Below are positions 42,675 through 51,503 of a DNA stretch of 64,000 bases, piece by piece (the stretch's first letter is position 1; each line of letters opens with the position of its first letter). A program made the position numbers and the translations under genes. Under the pieces are notes generated by a model. The model was not told the DNA's origin. It searched no databases and was given only the letters and a program-made list of their open reading frames with translations. This DNA is from Marinibacterium anthonyi (lineage in GTDB: Bacteria; Pseudomonadota; Alphaproteobacteria; Rhodobacterales; Rhodobacteraceae), in assembly GCA_003217735.2 (NCBI GenBank), contig CP031585.1:2157501-2221500 (forward strand), given 5' to 3'.

Positions 42675-44809
42675 GCGTCGCCGCCTGTCCGGCCTGTGTC
42701 GTGGCAGGCCCTGCCGCGGAACAGGCGGGGCGGGGCGCGGGCCAGCCGACCCACCACCTGGTGCTGCCGCAGATCCATTGCGCGGCCTGCATCCGGTCCG
42801 TGGAAACCGTGCTGGGCACCCAGCCCGGCATCGACAATGCCCGGGTGAACCTGACCCTGAAGCGCGCGGCGATCACCGCCGAACCGGGCGCCGATCCCAC
42901 CCCCTGGATCGAAGCGCTGGCCGCCGCCGGGTTCGAAGCCCACGAGGCGCAGGACCTGGCGCCCACCGACGACCGCGCGCGCATGCTGATCGTGCGCCTT
43001 GGCGTGGCCGGGTTCGCCATGATGAACGTCATGCTGCTGTCGGTTGCCGTCTGGGCGGGGGCCACGGATGCAACGCGCGACATGTTCCACTGGATCAGCG
43101 CCGCCATCGCCATTCCCGCCGCGCTGTTCTGCGCGCAGCCGTTCTTTTCCAACGCCTGGAGCGCGCTGAAGGCGGGGCGGCTGAACATGGATGTGCCGAT
43201 CTCGCTGGCGATCCTGCTGGCCTGCGGCATGTCGCTGTTCGAGGTCATCGAAAGCGGCGCGCATGCCTATTTCGACGCGGCCCTGTCGCTGACCTTCTTC
43301 CTGCTGGCGGGCCGGGTTCTGGACCAGCGGATGCGGTCTGCCGCGCGATCGGCCGCGCGGGACCTGGCGGCACTTGAACCGTCGCGCGTGATCCGGATCG
43401 AGGACGGGCAGCACATCAGCCGCCCGGTGTCGGACATCGCCGTGGGGGATCGGTTGTGGCTGGCCGCCGGATCGCGGCTGCCGGTGGACGGCGACCTGCT
43501 GTCGGAGGGCGCCGAAGTCGACCGGTCGGCCATCACCGGCGAAAGCCTGTCGGTGCCGCGCGGGCAGGGCGCGCACCTGCTGGCGGGCGAAGTCACGCTG
43601 ACCGGCCCGATCGAGGTGACCGCCACGGCAGTGGGCGAAGACACCACGCTGCGCCGCATGACCCGCCTGGTCGAGATCGCCGAAAACGCGCGCAGCCGCT
43701 ACACCAGCCTTGCCGACCGCGCCGCGCGGATCTATGCGCCGGCGGTCCACCTGGTGTCCGTTGCGGCCTTCCTGGCCTGGGTCGTTCTGACCGGCGATGT
43801 GCGCCACGCGCTGAACGTCGCCATCGCCACGCTGATCATCACCTGTCCCTGCGCCCTTGGGCTGGCCGTGCCTGCGGTCGCCACGGCCGCCACCGGGCGG
43901 CTGTTCCGCAAGGGCTTGCTGGTGAAATCGGAAACCGCGCTGGAACGGCTGGCGGGCATCGACATGGTGGTATTCGACAAGACCGGCACGCTGACCCGGT
44001 CGGGCCTGACCCCGCCCGCCGATTTCCCCGACGACCTGCGCCCGGTGCTGCGCGCGCTTGCCGCCGCGTCGGATCACCCGCTGTCGCGCGGTCTGGCGGC
44101 CTCCCTTGCCGATGTCACGCCCGCGCAACTGAGCGCCATCGTCGAGGACCCGGGGCAGGGCGTCCGCGCCACGTGGCAGGGCCGTGCCGTCCGCCTTGGG
44201 CGCGCCGATTGGGCCGATTGGGCCGGCAGCGACCACGACGGCACCGTGTTTGCCATGGGCGACCAAAGCTGGCCGCTGACCCCGTCCGAACGCCTGCTGG
44301 AGGATGCCGCCCCCACCGTCGCAGCGCTGAAGGCGCTTGGCCTGCCGGTCCAGATCCTGACCGGCGACACGCCCGCCAAGGCGCAGGCCATCGCCGCGCA
44401 GCTGAACGCGACCGAGGTGCACGCAGGCATGACACCCGACGCCAAGCAGGCCCATATCGCCACCCTGCAGGGCAATGGCCACAAGGTCCTGATGGTCGGC
44501 GACGGGCTGAACGACACCGCCGCGCTGGCCTCGGCCCATGCGTCCATCGCGCCGGGATCGGCATTGGAAGCGTCGCGCAACGTGGCCGATATCGTGCTGG
44601 TCGCGGGCACGCTGGCGGGGATCGACGACGCCATAACCACGGCCCGGTCCGCCCGCCGCCGCATCCTGGAAAACTTCGCCCTTGCCGCTTGTTACAACGC
44701 CATCGCCATCCCCTTCGCGGTGCTGGGCCTTGTCACGCCGCTGTGGGCGGCGCTGGCCATGTCGGCCAGTTCCGTCACCGTCATCCTGAACGCCATGAGG
44801 GTCCGCTGA
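42671..44809 (+). CDS. ccoI: Copper-exporting P-type ATPase for cbb3 assembly
   Basis: This 712-residue P1B-type ATPase has an N-terminal heavy-metal-binding domain (HCAACIRSVE), the membrane copper site CPC in TCPCALGLAVP, the phosphorylation motif DKTGTLT and the hinge GDGLNDTAAL. CcoI (FixI) delivers copper to the periplasm for cbb3 oxidase rather than for detoxification. The start is the GTG at 42671, overlapping the ccoH stop (GTGA). An extra CPAC near the N-terminus may add a metal site. Confidence 0.95.
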   Translation: MSVAACPACVVAGPAAEQAGRGAGQPTHHLVLPQIHCAACIRSVETVLGTQPGIDNARVNLTLKRAAITAEPGADPTPWIEALAAAGFEAHEAQDLAPTDDRARMLIVRLGVAGFAMMNVMLLSVAVWAGATDATRDMFHWISAAIAIPAALFCAQPFFSNAWSALKAGRLNMDVPISLAILLACGMSLFEVIESGAHAYFDAALSLTFFLLAGRVLDQRMRSAARSAARDLAALEPSRVIRIEDGQHISRPVSDIAVGDRLWLAAGSRLPVDGDLLSEGAEVDRSAITGESLSVPRGQGAHLLAGEVTLTGPIEVTATAVGEDTTLRRMTRLVEIAENARSRYTSLADRAARIYAPAVHLVSVAAFLAWVVLTGDVRHALNVAIATLIITCPCALGLAVPAVATAATGRLFRKGLLVKSETALERLAGIDMVVFDKTGTLTRSGLTPPADFPDDLRPVLRALAAASDHPLSRGLAASLADVTPAQLSAIVEDPGQGVRATWQGRAVRLGRADWADWAGSDHDGTVFAMGDQSWPLTPSERLLEDAAPTVAALKALGLPVQILTGDTPAKAQAIAAQLNATEVHAGMTPDAKQAHIATLQGNGHKVLMVGDGLNDTAALASAHASIAPGSALEASRNVADIVLVAGTLAGIDDAITTARSARRRILENFALAACYNAIAIPFAVLGLVTPLWAALAMSASSVTVILNAMRVR

Positions 44810-44949
44810 TGAACATCCTCGTCATCCTCATCCCCGTCTCGCTGGCCCTGGGCGGCCTGGCGCTGGCCGGGTTCCTGTGGACCATCCGGTCCGACCAGTA
44901 CGACGACCCCGACGGCGACGCCTGGCGCATCCTGAACGAAGACGACTGA
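44809..44949 (+). CDS. ccoS: cbb3 oxidase maturation protein CcoS
   Basis: This 46-residue protein has one transmembrane helix (LVILIPVSLALGGLALAGF) and a short acidic tail (DPDGDAWRILNEDD) that contains the family's Asp/Asp-Gly pattern. CcoS is needed to insert cofactors into CcoN. The start overlaps the ccoI stop (TGATG). Confidence 0.95.
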   Translation: MNILVILIPVSLALGGLALAGFLWTIRSDQYDDPDGDAWRILNEDD

Positions 44950-45082
44950 CCGCGCGCGCCCCGAAAATCCGCGCCCGCCAAGCCCTTTGTCACGAAACCG
45001 CTTAAGACTTTTTGCCTAGGGACCCTGTTGCGGTCTATGGCTATGCTTCGGTATTGGCGTGGGGGGAAGGCACCGTGAAGTC

Positions 45083-45751
45083 ATGAGCCAGGAGAAACCG
45101 TCGGATTGGGCCCTCATCATCGATGACCATCCCTTGTTCTGCGATGCCCTGGAACTGACCCTGCGCGCCGTATCCTCGCTGCAGAACATCGCCACCGCCG
45201 ATTGCATGGCCGCCGCGATGGACACGATCCAGTCGCGCGGCAAACCCTCCCTTGTCGTGCTTGACCTCAACCTGCCGGACGTTAGCGGGCTGGACGGGCT
45301 GGTCAAGCTGAAGGGGTCGATCACCCCGTGCCCGATCATCGTGGTGTCGTCGATGTGCGAAAACGCCATGATCTCGGCCGCCCTGCGCGCCGGCGCGTCG
45401 GGCTTCGTGCCCAAGCACAGCCGCCGCGTGGTCTTCAAGGAGGCGCTGCAAAGCGTCGCCAACAACGAGATCTACAAGCCCCCCGGCTACGTCGAAACCC
45501 CCGACATCGACGACAAGATCGACATCGTGGAACGGCTGGCCTCGCTGACCCGTCAGCAAAGCTGCATCCTCGACCTGATCTGCGAAGGCAAGCTGAACAA
45601 GCAGATCGCCTATGAACTGTCGATCGCCGAAACCACCGTGAAGGCCCATGTCACCGCCATCATGCGCAAGCTCGGCGTGCAAAGCCGGACGCAGGCGGTG
45701 CTGGTCGCCCAGCAGGCCAAATTCTCCAGCGTCTTGCCTGAAAGCGACTAA
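45083..45751 (+). CDS. LuxR-type response regulator (ErbR/AgmR-like)
   Basis: This 222-residue two-component regulator has a receiver domain with acidic pocket DDH (near residue 14), phospho-acceptor Asp61 in LVVLDLNLPD and a lysine in FVPKHSR. The C-terminal NarL/LuxR helix-turn-helix is in LTRQQSCILDLICEGKLNKQ and AETTVKAHVTAIMRKL. It is followed immediately by a hybrid kinase and then by pqq genes, matching the arrangement in which ErbR/AgmR activates alcohol oxidation and PQQ genes in pseudomonads. The start is MSQEKPSDWA at 45083. Confidence 0.87.
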   Translation: MSQEKPSDWALIIDDHPLFCDALELTLRAVSSLQNIATADCMAAAMDTIQSRGKPSLVVLDLNLPDVSGLDGLVKLKGSITPCPIIVVSSMCENAMISAALRAGASGFVPKHSRRVVFKEALQSVANNEIYKPPGYVETPDIDDKIDIVERLASLTRQQSCILDLICEGKLNKQIAYELSIAETTVKAHVTAIMRKLGVQSRTQAVLVAQQAKFSSVLPESD

Positions 45752-45818
45752 CGCTCCATTGTACCCAGACGAGAGGCCGTGCCGGCGCAAGATCGGCCTG
45801 TCCTCTCAGGGAGGACAT

Positions 45819-48044
45819 ATGGATTTCGTGGATCCGAACGACACCGTCGAGAGGCAGAACCAGAAGCTGTCTCGCATCGTCGAAAGCCTGATCCGGCGCG
45901 CCGAACATGCCAGCGCGCCGTCGGAACTGGCCTATGCCCAGTTCGAACGGGCCGCCTATCTCGAAGCGCAGATGCTGCAGCAGACGCGGGCGCTGGAACG
46001 CACGCTGGACCAGCTGTCGGAAAGCAAGGCGCAGCTGGGGGTGGCCAATATCGCCGCCCGCACCGCGCGCGCCCACCTGTCCGAGGCGATCGAGGCGATT
46101 TCCGAAGGCTTCGCGCTGTTCGGCCCCGATGACCGGCTGATCCTGGCCAATTCGCGGTTCTGCGTGAACCTCAGGGACGTGATCCCGCATATCCGCCCCG
46201 GCCTGGCCTTCCGGCGCTACCTGGAACTGGTCAGCCAGTCCGACGACCTGGACCTGGGCCACCGCCGATCGCCCGTGGACTGGATGAACTGGCGCCTCGC
46301 GCTGCACGACAGCCAGGCCGCCAGCTTCAACGTCACCCTGATGGGCGACCGCTATTTCCAGACCTCGTCGCAGCGCACCGCCAGCGGTGGAACGGTGATC
46401 ATGCATTCCGATGTGACCGACCTGATCCGGGTCGAACGGCAGGAACGCGACGCACTGATGGACCGCCAGGCGATGCTGCTGCAGGCCACGCTCGACCATC
46501 TCGACCAGGGCGTCTGCATCTTCGGCTCCGACGGCCACGCAGTGGGCCAGAACCGCCGGCTGATCGAATTGCTGCACCTGCCGCCGAAACTGGCCGGCGG
46601 GCGGCTGTCGACCGCGGTCATGCTGGACCACCTGGGCCGCAGCACCACCTTTCCCATCGGCTTCGGCATCGCCGAACTGGGATTCTGGATGCGCAACGCC
46701 GCCCGCCAGCCCCCCATCGCCTTCGAGATCAAGCAGGGCGGGCACACGTTCCTGAAGATCTTCGGCCGCCACATCCCCAGCTGGGGCGTGGTGATGAGCT
46801 TTACCGACGTCACCGCCGAACGGCTGGCCAACAACGCGCTGCGCGACCTGAACGAAGGCCTGGAACGCCGGGTCGAGGACCGCACCAAAGCCCTGGGCGA
46901 GGCGCTGCGCGACGCCGAACGCGCGACAGCGTCGAAATCCCGCTTTGTCGCGGCCGCCTCCCACGACCTGATGCAGCCGCTCAGCTCGGCCAAGCTGTTC
47001 ATCTCGTCCATCGCCGACAGTTCCGATGACGAGACGATCCTGAACGTGATCACCAAGGCGGAAACCTCGCTCGCGCATCTCGAACAGATCATCGAGGCGC
47101 TGATGGACATCTCGAAGCTGGATGCCGACAAGGTGGTGATGGACCGCCGGCCGATCCCGCTGGAAAACGTCTTCGGCATCCTGCGCGACCAGTTCACGCC
47201 GCAGGCGGCGCAGAAGGGGCTGGGCCTGTCGGTGGTGCCCTCATCGTTGCTGATCGAAAGCGATCCGGGCTACCTGCGGCGGATCCTGGAAAACCTGATA
47301 TCGAACGCGGTGCGCTACACCGACCGGGGCCGCGTCGTCGTGGGCGTCCGCCGGCGCGGCAACACGGCCAGAATCGAGGTCTGGGATACCGGCCGCGGCA
47401 TGACCGAGGACGAAAAGCGCGTGATCTTCGAGGAATTCCGCAAGCTCGACCCGGGCTCCAGCCCGGCTCAGGGCCTGGGCCTGGGCCTCGCCATCGTCGA
47501 CCGCGCCTGCGCCTCGCTCGATCACCCCCTGACGGTCCAGTCCACGCCGGGCGTCGGCAGTTGCTTCTCGGTTTCGGTGCCGATCCTCGATGCCTACTGG
47601 ACGTCGGAAAGGAACCGCATCGACGAAAGCCCCGAACTGGCCGAGCCCAATTGCGACGGCATCATCGTCATGCTGGTGGAAAACGACCGCCAGCTGCGCC
47701 GGGCGCTGTCGCTGCACATCGAAGGCTGGGGCGGGTTGGTGGTGCCGGCGGAATCCGCCGAGGACGCGGTCGACCTGATCAACGAGGCCGGCATCCGCCC
47801 CGACGCGCTGCTGCTGGACTACCACCTGGGCGAGGGGCCGACGGGCCTGGACGTCTATCACCAGATCTCGCGCCGGCAGGGCCCCTGCGCCTGCCGAATC
47901 GTCACCGCCGACCGATCCCGCAACCTGCGCCGCTACTGCGCCGATCACGGGCTCGAGATCCTCAACAAGCCGATCGACCGCGCCAAGCTGCTCGACTTTC
48001 TCAACGAGGTCAGCGCCGCCAAGCGTCTGCGGGCCGCCGAGTAA
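45819..48044 (+). CDS. Hybrid sensor histidine kinase, NahK/ErcS'-like
   Basis: This 741-residue cytoplasmic kinase has an N-terminal coiled coil (about residues 10-100), two PAS-like segments (SEGFALFGPDDRLILAN and DQGVCIFGSDGHAVGQN), a second coiled coil and then HisKA with His382 in AASHDLMQPL. An ATPase domain follows with N box NLISNAVRYT and G boxes WDTGRGM and GLGLGLAIV. The C-terminal receiver domain has Asp667 in LLLDYHLGEG. There is no transmembrane helix, so the signal is probably received from a partner protein. The layout and place (after an ErbR-like regulator, before pqq) match NahK/ErcS'. It ends with a large hairpin terminator. Confidence 0.88.
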   Translation: MDFVDPNDTVERQNQKLSRIVESLIRRAEHASAPSELAYAQFERAAYLEAQMLQQTRALERTLDQLSESKAQLGVANIAARTARAHLSEAIEAISEGFALFGPDDRLILANSRFCVNLRDVIPHIRPGLAFRRYLELVSQSDDLDLGHRRSPVDWMNWRLALHDSQAASFNVTLMGDRYFQTSSQRTASGGTVIMHSDVTDLIRVERQERDALMDRQAMLLQATLDHLDQGVCIFGSDGHAVGQNRRLIELLHLPPKLAGGRLSTAVMLDHLGRSTTFPIGFGIAELGFWMRNAARQPPIAFEIKQGGHTFLKIFGRHIPSWGVVMSFTDVTAERLANNALRDLNEGLERRVEDRTKALGEALRDAERATASKSRFVAAASHDLMQPLSSAKLFISSIADSSDDETILNVITKAETSLAHLEQIIEALMDISKLDADKVVMDRRPIPLENVFGILRDQFTPQAAQKGLGLSVVPSSLLIESDPGYLRRILENLISNAVRYTDRGRVVVGVRRRGNTARIEVWDTGRGMTEDEKRVIFEEFRKLDPGSSPAQGLGLGLAIVDRACASLDHPLTVQSTPGVGSCFSVSVPILDAYWTSERNRIDESPELAEPNCDGIIVMLVENDRQLRRALSLHIEGWGGLVVPAESAEDAVDLINEAGIRPDALLLDYHLGEGPTGLDVYHQISRRQGPCACRIVTADRSRNLRRYCADHGLEILNKPIDRAKLLDFLNEVSAAKRLRAAE

Positions 48045-48078
48045 CCTGGCGTCAGCGCCTAACCTGCGGGTGGGATTG

Positions 48079-48136
48079 GGGTATTTTCAAAGAGAAAGAA
48101 GCAGCAGATCGTGCTTCTTTCTCTTCTGAAATACCC
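48079..48136 (+). terminator. Large hairpin terminator after the hybrid kinase (dispersed-repeat family)
   Basis: AGAGAAAGAAGCA (48091-48103) pairs with TGCTTCTTTCTCT (48112-48124). After a small internal loop the outer arms GGGTATTT and AAATACCC also pair, giving over 20 base pairs in total. The arms match the repeat copies at 34051 and 54281. Confidence 0.8.
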
Positions 48137-48192
48137 GGCACGACGGTCGCGCCAGGGCAGCGCCTTCAGACGAAGGTCGTAGGCCAACACCT

Positions 48193-48215
48193 TGATTTCT
48201 CAGGTTCTGAGATCA
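48193..48215. promoter_or_regulatory. Dyad upstream of pqqA, candidate response-regulator site
   Basis: TCTCAG-GTT-CTGAGA is a perfect 6-base inverted repeat, with outer TGAT and ATCA nearly in phase. It lies about 70 bases before the predicted pqqA transcription start, a plausible site for the LuxR-type regulator. Confidence 0.4.
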
Positions 48216-48238
48216 TTTCAACGTGATCGGACAATCCC

Positions 48239-48267
48239 CTGACAATTCCCTGGCGATGGCCTACAGT
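48239..48267 (+). promoter_or_regulatory. Candidate sigma-70-type promoter of pqqA
   Basis: CTGACA (48239-48244), a 17-base spacer and TACAGT (48262-48267) fit a moderate promoter about 50 bases upstream of the pqqA start. Confidence 0.45.
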
Positions 48268-48320
48268 ATCAAGACAGCGCGACACGCGCTAACAGCCACC
48301 ACTCCAAAGGAGGACTTCCC

Positions 48321-48416
48321 ATGGCATGGACCAAGCCCAACGCAACCTCGATCGCCTGCGGCATGGAAATCAACATGTACGGCCCCGCGGAAGACGAGGA
48401 CCACGACCTGTTCTGA
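48321..48416 (+). CDS. pqqA: PQQ precursor peptide PqqA
   Basis: This 31-residue peptide starts MAWTKPNATSIACGMEINMY. The conserved Glu16 and Tyr20 (spacing E-x3-Y in EINMY) are the two residues that are cross-linked and become the carbon skeleton of pyrroloquinoline quinone. An ideal AAAGGAGG ribosome-binding site lies seven bases upstream, which fits the high expression needed for a precursor. The tail is acidic (AEDEDHDLF). It is the first gene of pqqABCDE. Confidence 0.95.
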   Translation: MAWTKPNATSIACGMEINMYGPAEDEDHDLF

Positions 48417-48424
48417 TCTGACCG

Positions 48425-49324
48425 ATGTTTGTCACGGTACTTGGTGCCGGGGCAGGCGGGGGGGTGCCGCAGTGGAACTGTGGATGCCCCAATTGTTCGG
48501 ATGCACGGACTGGCAAGATCCCACCGATGACCCAGTCGTCGGTGGGTGTTTCTTTGGACGGCTCGGATTGGGTCGTGCTCAATGCCTCTCCCGACATCCG
48601 CGAACAGCTCGCCCGCCAGCCGGATTTCCACCCCCGATCCCTGCGCCACACGCCGATCCACACGGTGGTCCTGACCAATGGCGACATCGATCACATCGCC
48701 GGCCTTTTGACCTTGCGCGAAAAGACCCCGTTTCGGGTGCTGGCCACCGCCGAGACGGGCGGGGTCCTTGCGGCGAACTCCGTCTTCGGTGTGCTTGACC
48801 GGGACGTGGTGGCGTTTGACACCATCGCGCTGGACACGCCGTTCGAGGCCGCGGGCCTTGCGATCCTGCCCTTCGCCGTGCCGGGCAAGATCCCGCTGTT
48901 CCTGGAAGGCGCCGGCATCGCCGGCGACAGCGAGGCGCTGAAGGCGATGGGCGAACAGACCATCGGGTTGCGCATCACCGACGGGGCAAAGGTCGTCTAT
49001 TACATCCCCGGCTGCGCCGAGATCCCCGACTGGCTGGTCGAGCGGCTGGCCGACGCCGACCTGCTGCTGTTCGACGGCACCGTCTGGGAAAACGACGAGA
49101 TGGTGCGCACCGGAACCGGCGCCAAGACCGGCGCGCGGATGGGCCATATCTCGATGTCCGGCCCAAGGGGCAGCATCGCCCGCCTGGCCCCGCTGAACAC
49201 GCGCAAGGTCTTCATTCACATCAACAACACCAACCCGATCCTGCAACCCTCCGGCCCCGAACGCCAAACCGCGGACGCCGCCGGCTGGACCATCGCCCAG
49301 GACGGCATGAGGTTCACCCCATGA
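48425..49324 (+). CDS. pqqB: PQQ biosynthesis protein B
   Basis: This 299-residue metallo-beta-lactamase-fold protein starts MFVTVLGAGAGGGVPQWNC, the PqqB signature, and has GCPNCSDART. TNGDIDHIAGLL replaces the full HxHxDH metal site. PqqB is proposed to hydroxylate the tyrosine ring of the precursor. Its stop overlaps the pqqC start by four bases. Confidence 0.96.
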   Translation: MFVTVLGAGAGGGVPQWNCGCPNCSDARTGKIPPMTQSSVGVSLDGSDWVVLNASPDIREQLARQPDFHPRSLRHTPIHTVVLTNGDIDHIAGLLTLREKTPFRVLATAETGGVLAANSVFGVLDRDVVAFDTIALDTPFEAAGLAILPFAVPGKIPLFLEGAGIAGDSEALKAMGEQTIGLRITDGAKVVYYIPGCAEIPDWLVERLADADLLLFDGTVWENDEMVRTGTGAKTGARMGHISMSGPRGSIARLAPLNTRKVFIHINNTNPILQPSGPERQTADAAGWTIAQDGMRFTP

Positions 49325-50070
49325 AGGACATTCCCGACGCCCCCGATGCGGCCACCTTCGAAGCCCGCCTGCGCCAGATCGGCGTCGACCGCTATCACGA
49401 CAAGCACCCGTTCCATCACAAGCTGCACTCCGGGCAATGCACCATGGACCAGGTCCGCGCCTGGGTGATCAACCGGTATTATTACCAAAGCCGCATCCCC
49501 ATGAAGGACGCCGCCTTCATGAGCCGCGTGACCGACCACAAGCTGCGCCGCGCCTGGCGGTCCCGGATCGAGGATCACGATGGCGCCGAGGGCCGGATCG
49601 GGGGCATCGAACGCTGGCTGAAACTGGCCGAGGGCGTGGGGCTGGACCCCGATTACGTGGCCTCGGAACGGGGTATCCTGCCGGCCACGAAATTCGCCGT
49701 CGACGCCTATGTCCGCTACGTGCGCGACATGCCGCTGCTGCAGGCGGTGGCCTCGTCGCTGACCGAACTGTTCGCGCCCAAGATCCATGAACAGCGCATC
49801 GCCGGTCTGCTGGCGCATTACGATTTCGCCAATCCCGACACGATCGGCTATTTCCAGAACCGGCTCAAGGAAGCGCCCAAGGATGTCGCCTTTGGCCTGC
49901 AATGGGTCATCGACCACGCCGATACGCAGGAAAAGCAGGACGCCGCGGCCGAGGCGCTGATCTTCAAGACCGATGTGCTTTGGGCGCAACTGGACGCGCT
50001 GTGGTCCGGCTATGTCGAACCGGGGCGCATCCCGCCCGGCGGCTGGCAGCCGCACGAGGGGCTGTTGTGA
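49321..50070 (+). CDS. pqqC: Pyrroloquinoline-quinone synthase PqqC
   Basis: This 249-residue all-helical oxidase catalyses the cofactor-free last step, ring closure and eight-electron oxidation to PQQ. The family motifs YHDKHPFHHKLHSGQC and WVINRYYYQSRIPMKDA are present, including active-site histidines, arginine and tyrosine. It is coupled to pqqB upstream and to pqqD downstream (GTGA). Confidence 0.96.
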   Translation: MKDIPDAPDAATFEARLRQIGVDRYHDKHPFHHKLHSGQCTMDQVRAWVINRYYYQSRIPMKDAAFMSRVTDHKLRRAWRSRIEDHDGAEGRIGGIERWLKLAEGVGLDPDYVASERGILPATKFAVDAYVRYVRDMPLLQAVASSLTELFAPKIHEQRIAGLLAHYDFANPDTIGYFQNRLKEAPKDVAFGLQWVIDHADTQEKQDAAAEALIFKTDVLWAQLDALWSGYVEPGRIPPGGWQPHEGLL

Positions 50071-50351
50071 CCCCCGAGGCAACCGGCGACAGGATCCCCG
50101 TGATCCCGCGCGGCGTGCGCCGCCACCACGACGGCGTGCGCGGCCAAGAGGTCCTGTTGGGCCCCGAACGCGCGCTGATGCTGGACCAGACGGCGGTGGC
50201 GATCCTGGCCGCCGTCGATGGCGCGCGCAGCCTGGCGGACATTGCCGGCCACCTGTCGGCCACCTACAACGCGCCAAGGGACGTCATCGAACCCGACGTG
50301 ATCGCCTTTCTCGACGGGCTCGCCGACCAGATGCTGATCACCTATGCCTGA
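50067..50351 (+). CDS. pqqD: PqqA-binding chaperone PqqD
   Basis: This 94-residue RiPP recognition element binds PqqA and presents it to PqqE. PRGVRRHHDGVRGQEVLLGPERALML matches the PqqD strand-turn pattern (shown in parts: VRRHHD, VLLGPER). The start is the GTG at 50067, overlapping the pqqC stop. It overlaps pqqE by eight bases. Confidence 0.94.
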   Translation: MTPEATGDRIPVIPRGVRRHHDGVRGQEVLLGPERALMLDQTAVAILAAVDGARSLADIAGHLSATYNAPRDVIEPDVIAFLDGLADQMLITYA

Positions 50352-51444
50352 CACCGCCCATACGATCATCCAGCCGCCCATCGCCATGTTGGCGGAACTG
50401 ACCCACCGCTGCCCGCTGGCCTGTCCCTATTGTTCCAACCCGCTGGAGATGACGGCGAAGGACGCCGAGCTGGACACCGACACCTGGGCCGCTGCCTTTC
50501 GCGAGGCGGCCGAGATCGGGGTGCTGCAGCTGCACCTGTCGGGCGGCGAACCGGCGTCGCGCCGCGATCTGACGGAGCTGGCGAAGGCCGCGCGCGAAGC
50601 GGGGCTTTACGTCAACCTCATCACCTCGGGCATCGGGCTGACCGAAAGGCGGCTGGCCGATCTGGAACCTTACGTCGATCACATCCAGCTGTCGCTGCAG
50701 GGCATCACCGCCGCCGTCGCCGACCGGATCGGCGGGTACAAGGGCGGGTTCGACCGCAAGATGCACGTGGCGGAATTGATCGGGCAGATGGGCTTTCCGC
50801 TGACGCTGAACGCCGTGATGCACCGCCACAACCTGGACGATCTGCCCGCCACGCTGGACATGGCCGTGCGCCTGGGTGCGCGCCGGATCGAAGTCGCCTG
50901 CGTCCAGTTCCAGGGTTGGGCGCTGAAGAACCGCGCCATGCTGCAGCCCTCACGCGGCCAGGTGGACGCGGCCAAGCGTATCGTGGCCAGGGCCCGCAGG
51001 GACCTGAAGGGCACATTGGCCATCGATTTCGTGCCGCCCGATTATTATGCCGATTATCCAAAGGCCTGCATGGGCGGCGGCTGGGGCTCGACCGGGTTGA
51101 ACATCGCGCCCGACGGCAAGGTGCTGCCCTGCCACGCCGCCGAAACCATCCCCGGCCTGACCTTCCAGACCCTGCGCGACGCCTCGCTGAAACAGATCTG
51201 GTACGACAGCCCGGCCTTCAACGCCTTTCGCGGCACCGACTGGATGCCGGAGCTGTGCCAGACCTGCGAGCGGCGCGATATCGACTTCGGCGGCTGCCGC
51301 TGCCAGGCCATGGCCATCGCCGGCGACCCCACCGCCACCGATCCGGTCTGCCGCAAGTCGCCGCACCGGGCGCTGGTCGACGCCGCGCTGGACATCGACG
51401 TGATCGAGGCGCCCGAGCCGGACTTCATCTACCGCAAGCTCTGA
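50344..51444 (+). CDS. pqqE: PqqA peptide cyclase PqqE (radical SAM)
   Basis: This 366-residue radical-SAM/SPASM enzyme forms the Glu-Tyr carbon-carbon link in PqqA. The S-adenosylmethionine cluster motif is CPLACPYC and the glycine motif LHLSGGEPASR. Auxiliary cluster cysteines appear in CMGGGWGS, LPCHAAE, CQTCERRDIDFGGCRCQA and DPVCRKSPH. It needs PqqD, encoded just upstream with an eight-base overlap. Confidence 0.97.
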   Translation: MPDTAHTIIQPPIAMLAELTHRCPLACPYCSNPLEMTAKDAELDTDTWAAAFREAAEIGVLQLHLSGGEPASRRDLTELAKAAREAGLYVNLITSGIGLTERRLADLEPYVDHIQLSLQGITAAVADRIGGYKGGFDRKMHVAELIGQMGFPLTLNAVMHRHNLDDLPATLDMAVRLGARRIEVACVQFQGWALKNRAMLQPSRGQVDAAKRIVARARRDLKGTLAIDFVPPDYYADYPKACMGGGWGSTGLNIAPDGKVLPCHAAETIPGLTFQTLRDASLKQIWYDSPAFNAFRGTDWMPELCQTCERRDIDFGGCRCQAMAIAGDPTATDPVCRKSPHRALVDAALDIDVIEAPEPDFIYRKL

Positions 51445-51503
51445 GCCGTCCGCGACCCAGCGAACCGCTTGACCTTGGCCGAAAAACCCTGAGTGTGGCG
51501 GCC

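Noticed and set aside
42533-44539. 668-codon open frame on the minus strand
   Set aside because: It is antisense to ccoI, with low-complexity Gly/Arg/Gln sequence.
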